DNA of 56,250 nt from Candidatus Cryptobacteroides merdavium. GTDB lineage: Bacteria > Bacteroidota > Bacteroidia > Bacteroidales > UBA932. The stretch is taken from contig JADIMO010000095.1 in assembly GCA_017694755.1 (NCBI GenBank), positions 1 to 56,250 of the forward strand, given 5' to 3'. Every line of letters begins with the position of its first letter. Position 1 is the stretch's first letter. Of this stretch, positions 33,637-42,551 are shown piece by piece. Made by a program: the position numbers and the translations under genes. The notes beneath the pieces are model-generated. The model saw only the letters and a program-made list of their open reading frames with translations, was not told the DNA's origin and searched no databases.

Positions 33637-36600
33637 ATGAAAAATCTGACATACAAGATTTCTCTGCTGGTCGTCGGGCTGTTCGCGACTTTGTCGCTGT
33701 CGGCCCAGGAGATCAGCGGTGTCGTAAAGGATTCGGGCGGGCAGCCTCTCGTGGGCGTGTCTGTCTTTGTCGACGGCACCACCCTCGGCGTTTCAACGGA
33801 TGCTGACGGACGATATGTCATCGATATCCCTGACGCCAAAGGAAAGACCCTCGTGTTTTCCTGCATAGGCATGAGGACCCAGCATGTCGAGATAGGAAAT
33901 TCCACCAGGATTGACACGGTTCTTGAAGAGGATGCCAATTTCCTCGAGGAAACCGTCGTCATCGGCTATGCCACGGTGAAGCGCAAGGACCTCATGGGCT
34001 CCGTTTCGTCCGTGGACAGCAAGGCCCTGACTGCGGTGCCAGTAACAACGGTGGGTGAAGCCCTTTCCGGAAGGATGGCCGGAGTACAGGTCACTACCAC
34101 GGAAGGTGATCCTGATGCAGAAATCAAGATCCGTGTCCGCGGTTCCGGTTCCATCACGCAGGACAGCTCACCGCTTTATATCGTGGACGGATTTCCGGTG
34201 GAGAGCATTTCGGACATACCTGCATCCGACATCCAGTCCATCGATGTGCTGAAGGACGCGTTCTCGACTGCCATCTATGGTTCCAGAGGTGCAAACGGAG
34301 TTGTCCTTGTAACCACCAAGAACGGAACCAGCGGCAAGTTTTCCGTAAGCTACAATGCCTATTGGGGACAGAAATGGATGGCAAACAAGGATGCAATCCA
34401 GGTGGACAGTCCGTACGATTTTGCAAGGAACCAGTATGAACTGTCCATGATCAGAGGCACATATGAAGATGACTATATGCCTTATTTCGGAATATATGAT
34501 GACATTGATCTCTATAAGAATGAGCAGGGGAATGACTGGGTGCAGCAGGTATTCGGCAATACCGGCTCCAATTTCAGCCATAATGTCTCGGTTTCCGGAA
34601 GCACTGACAAGGTGAGATGGACCGCCAGTTATTCCCATATAGGGGACAACGCCATCATGACTGGATCCAGCTACAAGAGGGACAACCTTAACTTCAAGGC
34701 CAATTACAAGCCTATAAAGCAGCTGTCATTTGATGTGAATGCAAGATATTCACATACCAAGATCATGGGTTCAGGCTCCAATTCAATGAATGATGCCGGC
34801 TCGACTTCCGGAAACGGAAGACTCAAGCATGCCGTCCAGTATGCTCCGATACCTGTGGCCCAGGGAGCCGTGTCGGGATCTGACCTTGAAGAGGACTATG
34901 GGGACAATGCCCCGCCTCTCCAGTCTGTTGCTGACAATGACAACATGCGTGTACGCCGCAACTGGACGGTCAACGGAGCCGTCACATGGCATATTATCAA
35001 GAATCTCAACCTCCGTGTTGAGGGCGGTCTTGAAGACTATACCCAGGAAAACAACCGTTTTTACGGACTCACCACCTATTATGTCGGCAATACCGCACAG
35101 TACAAGAACAAGCCTGCTACAAGATATACTGACCAGTACAGGCAGACAATCCGCAACACCAACACCCTTTCATACAATTTTGAGGAAGTGTTCAATGATG
35201 ACCGGCATCAGCTTGACCTCCTTGTCGGAAGCGAGTATATCGTGAAGAAGTCCAATGAACTGACTTCTGTCATTGAGAATTTCCCTGATTTCTTTGATTC
35301 TGAGATGGCGTGGAATTTCATGTCGACCGGTACTTCCATATCGACCAACAATTACTATGACCCGAATGACCGTCTCCTTTCGTTCTTCGGCAGGGTCAAC
35401 TATGTGTTCGATGACCGGTATTCCATTTCAGCCACGATGAGGGCTGACGGTTCTTCCAAGTTCACCAAAGGCAACCAGTGGGGCTATTTCCCTTCAGCAG
35501 CCGTCTCCTGGACAATATCCAACGAGCCGTGGATGAAAGGTGCTTCAAGATGGCTTGAAAACCTCAAGCTCCGTTACAGCTACGGTACCGCCGGCAACAA
35601 CAACATACCGTCAGGCATGACAATGCTGAATTTTGCCTCATTCTCCACTTCCTGGATTTCGCAGAGCAACACATACTGGTCCACTGTCACTGACGGAGGA
35701 GATACGATCATGCCTAATGAGAACCTGACATGGGAAACCACCGTGTCCCACAATATAGGCCTTGACTTCTCTTTCTTCAAGGGAAGGCTTAACGGAGCGT
35801 TCGAACTGTATCACAATACTACAAATGACCTTCTCATCCAGTTCCCTACTGCCGGTTCCGGATATGAGTACCAGTACCGCAACATGGGATCCGTTCGCAA
35901 CAAGGGATTTGAAGTGTCTCTCAATGCCGTCCTTGTCGAGAGGGAGAATTTCGGACTTACCCTTGGAGCAAATCTCAGCATAAATGACAATATGGTGACA
36001 AGCCTAGGCGGCCTTTCACAGATAGAATCCGCCACCAACTGGGCTTCGACCGAGATCGGAACCGACTTCATCGTACAGGAAGGCCAGCCTCTCGGAAATA
36101 TCTATGGATATTGGTCTGACGGATTCTATACGGTGGATGACTTCACATGGGACGGCTCACAGTGGAAACTCAATTCCGGTGTGACAGACTGTTCTGCCGT
36201 CATAGGTTCGGACTATCTCAGGCCAGGTGCCATGAAACTCAAGGATACTACCGGTGACGGAAAGGTGACAGTAGATGACAAGGAGATCATCGGCAACACC
36301 AATCCTGTAGGCTTCGGAGGATTGACCATTTCCGGTTATCTCTATGGATTTGACTTTTCCGCCAACTTCAACTATGTGTTCGGCAACGACATCTACAACG
36401 CCAACAAGATCGAGTTCACTTCTTCGAGAAAATACAAGAACCGCAATCTCATGACCACATCGGAACAGCGGTGGACTAACATTGACTGGAGTACCGGGCA
36501 GCTGATAACAGATGCCGAGCAGCTCAGGGAAGTGAATGCAAATGCCACCCTGTGGTCTCCTGCAGTCGGCAACGCCGTGCTGTCGGACTGGGCGGTCGAG

Positions 36601-36849
36601 GACGGCTCATTCCTCCGTCTCACTTCTGCGACAATAGGCTATACCCTTCCTTCGCACCTGACGATGAAGGCGAAGATATCCCGTCTCCGTTTCTATGTCT
36701 CAGGCACCAACCTCTTCTGCCTCACCGGCTATTCCGGATATGACCCTGAGGTGGACACGAGAAGGGATACGCCTCTTACTCCTGGTGTGGACTATTCTGC
36801 ATATCCGAAGAGCATCGGATTTGTGGTCGGAGTCAACCTTACCTTCTAA
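33637..36849 (+). CDS. SusC/RagA-family TonB-dependent outer-membrane transporter
   Basis: Forms the outer-membrane channel that imports oligosaccharides caught by the SusD lipoprotein, powered by TonB. I chose the ATG at 33637 because it directly opens a signal peptide (MKNLTYKISLLVVGLFATL, cleavage after SLSAQ). In-frame ATGs at 33607 and 33589 would add 10-16 residues. A carboxypeptidase-regulatory-like domain follows (ISGVVKDSGGQPLVGVSVFVDG). Then come the TonB box area (EETVVIGYATVKRKDL), the plug domain (ILKD-like IQSIDVLKDAFSTAIYGSRGANG) and the beta-barrel ending in a C-terminal Phe (VGVNLTF), as needed for barrel assembly. Size is typical. It is followed by susD after 19 bp. Given the enzymes around, the cargo is probably oligogalacturonides. 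Confidence 0.95.
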   Translation: MKNLTYKISLLVVGLFATLSLSAQEISGVVKDSGGQPLVGVSVFVDGTTLGVSTDADGRYVIDIPDAKGKTLVFSCIGMRTQHVEIGNSTRIDTVLEEDANFLEETVVIGYATVKRKDLMGSVSSVDSKALTAVPVTTVGEALSGRMAGVQVTTTEGDPDAEIKIRVRGSGSITQDSSPLYIVDGFPVESISDIPASDIQSIDVLKDAFSTAIYGSRGANGVVLVTTKNGTSGKFSVSYNAYWGQKWMANKDAIQVDSPYDFARNQYELSMIRGTYEDDYMPYFGIYDDIDLYKNEQGNDWVQQVFGNTGSNFSHNVSVSGSTDKVRWTASYSHIGDNAIMTGSSYKRDNLNFKANYKPIKQLSFDVNARYSHTKIMGSGSNSMNDAGSTSGNGRLKHAVQYAPIPVAQGAVSGSDLEEDYGDNAPPLQSVADNDNMRVRRNWTVNGAVTWHIIKNLNLRVEGGLEDYTQENNRFYGLTTYYVGNTAQYKNKPATRYTDQYRQTIRNTNTLSYNFEEVFNDDRHQLDLLVGSEYIVKKSNELTSVIENFPDFFDSEMAWNFMSTGTSISTNNYYDPNDRLLSFFGRVNYVFDDRYSISATMRADGSSKFTKGNQWGYFPSAAVSWTISNEPWMKGASRWLENLKLRYSYGTAGNNNIPSGMTMLNFASFSTSWISQSNTYWSTVTDGGDTIMPNENLTWETTVSHNIGLDFSFFKGRLNGAFELYHNTTNDLLIQFPTAGSGYEYQYRNMGSVRNKGFEVSLNAVLVERENFGLTLGANLSINDNMVTSLGGLSQIESATNWASTEIGTDFIVQEGQPLGNIYGYWSDGFYTVDDFTWDGSQWKLNSGVTDCSAVIGSDYLRPGAMKLKDTTGDGKVTVDDKEIIGNTNPVGFGGLTISGYLYGFDFSANFNYVFGNDIYNANKIEFTSSRKYKNRNLMTTSEQRWTNIDWSTGQLITDAEQLREVNANATLWSPAVGNAVLSDWAVEDGSFLRLTSATIGYTLPSHLTMKAKISRLRFYVSGTNLFCLTGYSGYDPEVDTRRDTPLTPGVDYSAYPKSIGFVVGVNLTF

Positions 36850-36868
36850 TCTCCAATAAGAAAGAGTT

Positions 36869-38764
36869 ATGAACATAATAAGAAAAATATTTGTCAGCGC
36901 GGGAATCATCGCCGGACTTTCACTTGTGTCCTGCGATCTCACCACCGAGTCCCAGTCCACATTTGACGAGACTTCCGTGTTCTCTGATCCGACTCTTACG
37001 GCCTATCAGATTTATTCCATCTACGAGGTCTTCGGTCACACCAACTCCCATCGCGGCCGTTATCTCCCGTGGTATGGATACAATACCGACATTGAATGGT
37101 ACATTTCCAATACCCGTGACGAGAAGTCGCAGATCGTAAGATACAACATGCTTAGCACCAACAGCCAGCTCAATGTGTCAGATGGCCCTTACAATGAACT
37201 GTTTGCAGGAATTGAACGCGCAAACCTTTCCATCAGCGGGATACGCGAATACGGCAGCCCGTCCACCCGTCCTGAGATGGCAGCCCTTCTCGGAGAGGCC
37301 CTGACAATGAGGGCAGTCCTCTATACGGAGCTCCTGAAGGCATACGGCGAAGTCCCTGCCCGTTTTGCACCTGTGACTCCGGAGACCATCTATCTCAACA
37401 AGTCCGACAGGGATGTGATCTACAAGCAGATACTTGCCGATCTTGAAGAGTCTTTTGACTATCTTACCTATACTACGGCCACCAGCACCGACCGTGTGGG
37501 ACTTGCCTTCACCAAAGGAATGTATGCCCGTATCGCCCTTATGGCCTCAGGCTATGCTCTCCGTCCGGATAAAGGGACTGTCGGCACAGGCAACGCCGGC
37601 ACAATACGGCTTTCAGATGATCCGGAACTCAGCAAGTCTGTCCTATATCCTAAGGCTCTTGCAGCCCTGAGGGATGTCATCTCCAATTCCGGGCTTGAGC
37701 TCGAACCGGATTATGAAGCACTCTGGAAAAGCGTCAACAATATGGAACTTACTGCCGGCCATGAAATAATCTGGGTGATTCCTTTCAGCAATTCCCGCGG
37801 CCGCTGGAATTATACTTTTGCTGTGCGCAACAACGGCTATACGACTTATTCACCTACGACTTCCGACCGTGGAGGCCAGGCCGGTCCGGTGCCTTATGTA
37901 TATTACTGGTATGATGAGAATGATTCACGTCGTGATGTGAGCTGCGTCAATTTCGAATGGGAAGACAAAGGTGACGGGACTCTTCCGTATCCGGCTGGCA
38001 TAGCGAACTGGTATTTCGGCAAATACCGTTTCGAGTGGATGACCAGCAGTCCTTATTCGGGCGGAAATGACGACGGTGTAAAGCCGGTGTATATGAGATA
38101 TGCCGACATCCTTCTCATGGCAGCCGAGCTTGCCAATTCATCTGAAAATCCTGACCGTGATGAGGCTTATGCAAAGTCCTGTCTCCGTGAAGTTCTCCGC
38201 AGGGCTTATAGGGGGCATGAGTCAGAGGCTGATGCCATTGTGGACGGTCTTTCCGGAGAAGAAGCCATCTTCAATGAGATAAAGAAGCAGCGTGCCCTGG
38301 AATTTGTGGGAGAATTCCTCCGCAAGGCCGACCTCATCAGATGGAACTGCCTGAAGTCAAGCATGGATAACGCTGCAACTGAGCTCAATACCTTGAGGAA
38401 CGGCGGACGGGGAACGATAACCGGCAGGGATTATTCTCTCCTCGGACATTATCTCTGGTACAGGCACGGGACTGAAAACGGAATTCCTACTATAGAGATG
38501 TACGGCATTCATCTCGGCGAAAATGAGGCTGACGAGACTACGCCTCCTGCCGGTTCAGGATGGATTCCTTATCTCAATTCAAGCGGTGCGACTACAGAGT
38601 ACATAGATACGGATTCGTTTACAAGTACGGATACCCAGCTTGACAAGGCTACACCTGACGGATTCTATAATGCTGATCCGAACCTCCAGCAGTGGTGGCC
38701 GATTCCTGAAGTGGCCATCATCAATGCGCAGGGCTCTCTCAAGAATGATTATACGCAGTATTAG
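36869..38764 (+). CDS. SusD/RagB-family surface glycan-binding lipoprotein
   Basis: Partner lid of the SusC channel that binds glycans at the cell surface. The lipobox is at LSLVSC (Cys 22). SusD features are the N-terminal LTAYQIYSIYEVFGH helix, the tetratricopeptide-like segments (GEALTMRAVLYTELLKAYGEVP), VYMRYADILLMAAELANSSENP, and KKQRALEFVGEFLRKADLIRWN near the C-terminus. At 631 aa it is somewhat longer than many SusD proteins, with an extended C-terminal part ending in WWPIPEVAIINAQGSLKND, the normal family ending. It lies 19 bp after susC and 67 bp before the third surface lipoprotein. Confidence 0.95.
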   Translation: MNIIRKIFVSAGIIAGLSLVSCDLTTESQSTFDETSVFSDPTLTAYQIYSIYEVFGHTNSHRGRYLPWYGYNTDIEWYISNTRDEKSQIVRYNMLSTNSQLNVSDGPYNELFAGIERANLSISGIREYGSPSTRPEMAALLGEALTMRAVLYTELLKAYGEVPARFAPVTPETIYLNKSDRDVIYKQILADLEESFDYLTYTTATSTDRVGLAFTKGMYARIALMASGYALRPDKGTVGTGNAGTIRLSDDPELSKSVLYPKALAALRDVISNSGLELEPDYEALWKSVNNMELTAGHEIIWVIPFSNSRGRWNYTFAVRNNGYTTYSPTTSDRGGQAGPVPYVYYWYDENDSRRDVSCVNFEWEDKGDGTLPYPAGIANWYFGKYRFEWMTSSPYSGGNDDGVKPVYMRYADILLMAAELANSSENPDRDEAYAKSCLREVLRRAYRGHESEADAIVDGLSGEEAIFNEIKKQRALEFVGEFLRKADLIRWNCLKSSMDNAATELNTLRNGGRGTITGRDYSLLGHYLWYRHGTENGIPTIEMYGIHLGENEADETTPPAGSGWIPYLNSSGATTEYIDTDSFTSTDTQLDKATPDGFYNADPNLQQWWPIPEVAIINAQGSLKNDYTQY

Positions 38765-38831
38765 CAGAATATGAACAAGACCCGGCCCGGAACTTTCCGG
38801 ACGCCAGGGGTCTCGAAAAAAGAAAGTTTAT

Positions 38832-41800
38832 ATGAAAAAATTATCATCCATATTGACGATTTGCCTTGCGGCAGCCTCTTTCTTCACATTGGCAACCGGC
38901 TGTGTGGAGGAGGTGCCGGAAGTCATTGAGGAAATGCATCTTTCCAATGTTCTCACACCTGGCAGCACATCTGCCGTGGTGAGTACATCAGACGGATGTA
39001 CCGTGACATTCACTTGGACCAATTCCAATACTGCCACGCAGTATCTGCTCCAGGTCTACAGGTTTGAAACAGACAGCGCCCCGGCCTCCGCCGAGGAGGT
39101 GACCGATGAAATGCTTTCCGGCATGACTCCGGAGGAACATGTGGTTGAACCATCGGAAACAGGATCCTCCACAAGTGTGAGCATAGCTCTTGACCGGGAA
39201 TACAGCTTTTATGCACGTGTCTGCGGGCAGAATACGGCTGACGATACCCAGGGAGACTCCAAGTGGGCCGCTTTTCCGTATCCTATAGATACTTACACTG
39301 TGATGGATCCTCTCAGAAGCGTCACCGTCACCGACAGGACTGACGCTACCATAACTGTGGCATGGGAGCTTGAAGAAGGTGATGCGGACGGGGTCAACCA
39401 GATACGTGTCTCTCCGAGTCCCGACAGTGAAACCGAAGCATATAAGGTCTATACTATAGGAAGCGGCGTGACTGAAATGACCCTTGACGGGCTCAAGGCT
39501 TCTACAAGATATACGGTTGCCATGCATTTCAACTCTGCCAACAGGGGTACCGTATATGCATGGACAAGGCCTTCACTTGGCGATGCCGTGACTGTAAGTG
39601 ACACCACTGCATTCAAGCAGGCCCTGCGTGAGGCTGCCAACTGGACGAATCCTCCTCTCAAGATTCAGGTGGCATATAATGGAGGGGTTGCCTATGAAAT
39701 GGGAGCGATGGACATCCTCGGTCCGGTCGAGATCTATGGCGAACAGACTGTGGAAGGGGCAAGCCCTGTCATCATAGGTTATTTCAACATGCGTTCTCCG
39801 GGCATTACCTATACCTATATGGATTACACCGAACCGACTGCTCCTGTTGAACAGTCCATTCCTGATATTCTCGGTGCCACCTCCCTGAGGGCAGAGGCCC
39901 TGTCATTCAGCGGCAACGGCTATGAACTAGGACGGAACATCACATTTGCCGAAAACTTCCCATCAGAATCACCGGTAAGCGTTTCCATCGTGAACTGCGA
40001 GATGTCGGAATATTCGAACGGAATGTTTTACGACAATTCCAAGACGGTCAACTTCACCTCAATTGAATATGAATCTGTATATGTCCATGACATAAGCGGT
40101 GACGGAGGTGACAATTTTGATGTCCGTGCGGCCAATACAATCAACAGCATTACGGTCAGGAACAGCACATTCTCTGACGGAATGAGAACTTTCCTCAGGA
40201 TTGACGCTCCTGCCACAGTCCATGCCCTGACTTTCAGGAACAATACATTCAACAGCCTGTGCGGAATTGACAACAGCAACAACAAGGGCCTGTTCAATAT
40301 CAGGGGGACCGTTGACAGTGCCTTTGAGATAAGGGACAACATTTTCCTCAATATGAACGGGTGCGAGACAAGGACATGTATGTTCCCGGCACAGGCGACA
40401 GCATTCCCTACATCTGTAGCCGGCAACTATTACTATAATTTCTCAAGCCAGTTCTTCTATGATTCAGAATCGTCATCAGGCAATTGTGCCGCTGATGAAT
40501 TCCCGCAGTCAACCGCCATTGCCGGAGGCGGAGCAGTCCTGACATCCGATCCATGCTATAACAGTGAGAGAGGCATTTTCAATGTGACCAACACCACTGT
40601 GCTGAATGCCGGTGCCGGTGACCCGAGATGGCTTTCTGATTATGTAGAACAGCCTGATCCTGATCTCGTTCCGGTAGAGTACGGATATACATGGACTCTC
40701 AATGACACGGATACCTTCTATGATGTGATAGACGAGTCCTGTGTGAGAGGAAATACCAGATTCATTGTCACTTCCAATCCGATAAATGTCACGGAAGAAG
40801 GATTTGAATTCACCGCAGCTCCTGCTTCATTTGAATATTCCGGTGTGCCGACGGACTGCGCAATGGCTTTCCTTGTGGACGGTCCGGGTTCAGTGGTCCT
40901 CTCGACCCTTGAAGACGGTTCTTCAAATGACCATATTACAGTGGCATACGGCCCGGCCGACGGCACTTCCCTTAATGTGGCCGGAGCGGTCTATGCCGGT
41001 GCCACCAGGTCAAGGGCTGTCCTTGCAGACATTCCGGAAGGGGGACAGCAGCTTGTGTATATCTATGCATGCGGTCCTATAGTCCTGAGTGAACTCTCAT
41101 GGATAGAGGACACATCTACAGCCGGATCAACCCCTCTTGATACTCCGGCGAATGTATCGGTATCGGCACCTGAGGCGACTGAAGGTACAGTGACCCTTTC
41201 GTGGGACGCAGTCAGCAGCGCTGCTTCATATATGATCAGGTGGACCGGTCCGCTCCCTACACAGGAGGATTCTCTTTCAGTGACAGGCAACAGCCACGAC
41301 TTCACCGTTGCAGACCTTGCAACCGGCATTTACAACTTCTCCGTAAGGGCTGATGTGTCTGAAACGGATGTGGCGCACGAGGCTTCAGAGTTCTCCGAAG
41401 CTGTGAAATTCATCAGGAGAGAAACCTTGTCAAATGTCTCAGCCGCCACGCCTACGACATGGGGACTCGAGGACTTCACCTTCATGCAGGCTCTGATCGG
41501 TTCTGATCAGAATACTGATCCTGCAGAGATATGGGGAGATTCGTTTGTCTACAACAATCTTGAATATTATGCAGGCAACACCATCAGGTTTGCAACTTCA
41601 GACGGACTCGCATGTTTCCAGTATCCTGGCTCAAGCAACAATCCGCCTAACAGACGCTATCTGCGCTTCCTTGCAAGCGGCAACGGTACTGTCACAGTGA
41701 CCCTTGACGCCACCTCATCCGGCCGCAACCTCTATGTCTCTGTAGCCGGTACTTCAGGCCCTGCACATGAAGCACCTAATACAAGCGATGACGGCGTTGA

Positions 41801-42449
41801 AAGAGGCACTTTCTCCGAAACCGTCACTGCCAATGCCGGAGATGAGATCATTCTTTGGGCCGACGCTTCCCTCCGCGTGTTCGAAATCACATGGACGCCG
41901 GCAGGGTATGACCCTGACGACACCATACCTTCAGATCCTCTTGCTGTAGAGGAGCAGAAGGATGTCATCGACTATCTCAGAACGACATACGGCACGAGCG
42001 GCACTACGGCTCTCGTTGCGGCAGGGGCAGATCCTGTGACGATCGACAAGATAACCTATGCCGGAAAGAGCAACAAGTCCGTCGACTGGGACGGAGGCAG
42101 CGAGAGAATCAAGCTGCAGGGAGCTTCGGAAGTCGGGGATGACGGGATTCCTACAAGCAACTACATCTCGTTCAAGGTCACCAAGCCAGGCACGATCAAG
42201 CATTATCTCAGGTCAGGTAGCAGCAGTGATACGGGCAGAACCGTGAAGATCGACCTGGTCATGAATGACGGCGCCGACATCGTGAACCTCTATGAGGCAG
42301 CCGCTCCTACCGGGGGCTACAGCAGCAACGAAGTGTCGACGCAGATAACCTCAGAGCAGCTCGCGCAGACGAGGCAGACTGCTACAGTCTACATCTATGC
42401 GCCTGTAAATAGTGTAAATGTCTATTATCTGGAATATATTCCAGACTGA
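38832..42449 (+). CDS. Large surface lipoprotein at the SusE/F position with Fn3 and beta-helix domains
   Basis: Probably a surface glycan-binding protein for pectin. It opens with a lipoprotein signal (FTLATGC, Cys 24). Two fibronectin type III-like domains follow (about residues 30-250; ITVAWELEEGDADGVNQIRV, LDGLKASTRYTVAMHF). Residues about 260-600 form a right-handed beta-helix with repeated NITF, NCEMS, NSTFS and NNTFN turns, resembling the DUF4957/DUF5123 pair common in Bacteroidales pectin loci. Then come a region of beta-sandwich type, a third Fn3 domain near 775-850, and two similar C-terminal domains of the kind with YIYAPVNSVNVYYLEY. No lyase catalytic motif is seen in the helix. 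At 1205 aa it is large for this position. A strong terminator follows. Confidence 0.75.
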   Translation: MKKLSSILTICLAAASFFTLATGCVEEVPEVIEEMHLSNVLTPGSTSAVVSTSDGCTVTFTWTNSNTATQYLLQVYRFETDSAPASAEEVTDEMLSGMTPEEHVVEPSETGSSTSVSIALDREYSFYARVCGQNTADDTQGDSKWAAFPYPIDTYTVMDPLRSVTVTDRTDATITVAWELEEGDADGVNQIRVSPSPDSETEAYKVYTIGSGVTEMTLDGLKASTRYTVAMHFNSANRGTVYAWTRPSLGDAVTVSDTTAFKQALREAANWTNPPLKIQVAYNGGVAYEMGAMDILGPVEIYGEQTVEGASPVIIGYFNMRSPGITYTYMDYTEPTAPVEQSIPDILGATSLRAEALSFSGNGYELGRNITFAENFPSESPVSVSIVNCEMSEYSNGMFYDNSKTVNFTSIEYESVYVHDISGDGGDNFDVRAANTINSITVRNSTFSDGMRTFLRIDAPATVHALTFRNNTFNSLCGIDNSNNKGLFNIRGTVDSAFEIRDNIFLNMNGCETRTCMFPAQATAFPTSVAGNYYYNFSSQFFYDSESSSGNCAADEFPQSTAIAGGGAVLTSDPCYNSERGIFNVTNTTVLNAGAGDPRWLSDYVEQPDPDLVPVEYGYTWTLNDTDTFYDVIDESCVRGNTRFIVTSNPINVTEEGFEFTAAPASFEYSGVPTDCAMAFLVDGPGSVVLSTLEDGSSNDHITVAYGPADGTSLNVAGAVYAGATRSRAVLADIPEGGQQLVYIYACGPIVLSELSWIEDTSTAGSTPLDTPANVSVSAPEATEGTVTLSWDAVSSAASYMIRWTGPLPTQEDSLSVTGNSHDFTVADLATGIYNFSVRADVSETDVAHEASEFSEAVKFIRRETLSNVSAATPTTWGLEDFTFMQALIGSDQNTDPAEIWGDSFVYNNLEYYAGNTIRFATSDGLACFQYPGSSNNPPNRRYLRFLASGNGTVTVTLDATSSGRNLYVSVAGTSGPAHEAPNTSDDGVERGTFSETVTANAGDEIILWADASLRVFEITWTPAGYDPDDTIPSDPLAVEEQKDVIDYLRTTYGTSGTTALVAAGADPVTIDKITYAGKSNKSVDWDGGSERIKLQGASEVGDDGIPTSNYISFKVTKPGTIKHYLRSGSSSDTGRTVKIDLVMNDGADIVNLYEAAAPTGGYSSNEVSTQITSEQLAQTRQTATVYIYAPVNSVNVYYLEYIPD

Positions 42450-42497
42450 CAACTGTATTCTATGAAAAACTGACAATCAATTCTGGCCTTTTTCATT

Positions 42498-42532
42498 GCA
42501 GCCGGCAGGGAAACCCCTCCGGCTGCTTTTTT
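42498..42532 (+). terminator. Intrinsic terminator of the susC operon
   Basis: GCAGCCGG (42498-42505) pairs exactly with CCGGCTGC (42519-42526), followed by six T. It closes the pectin locus and also faces the converging relA-like gene. Confidence 0.85.
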
Positions 42533-42551
42533 ATCAATGCTTTTCATCAAA

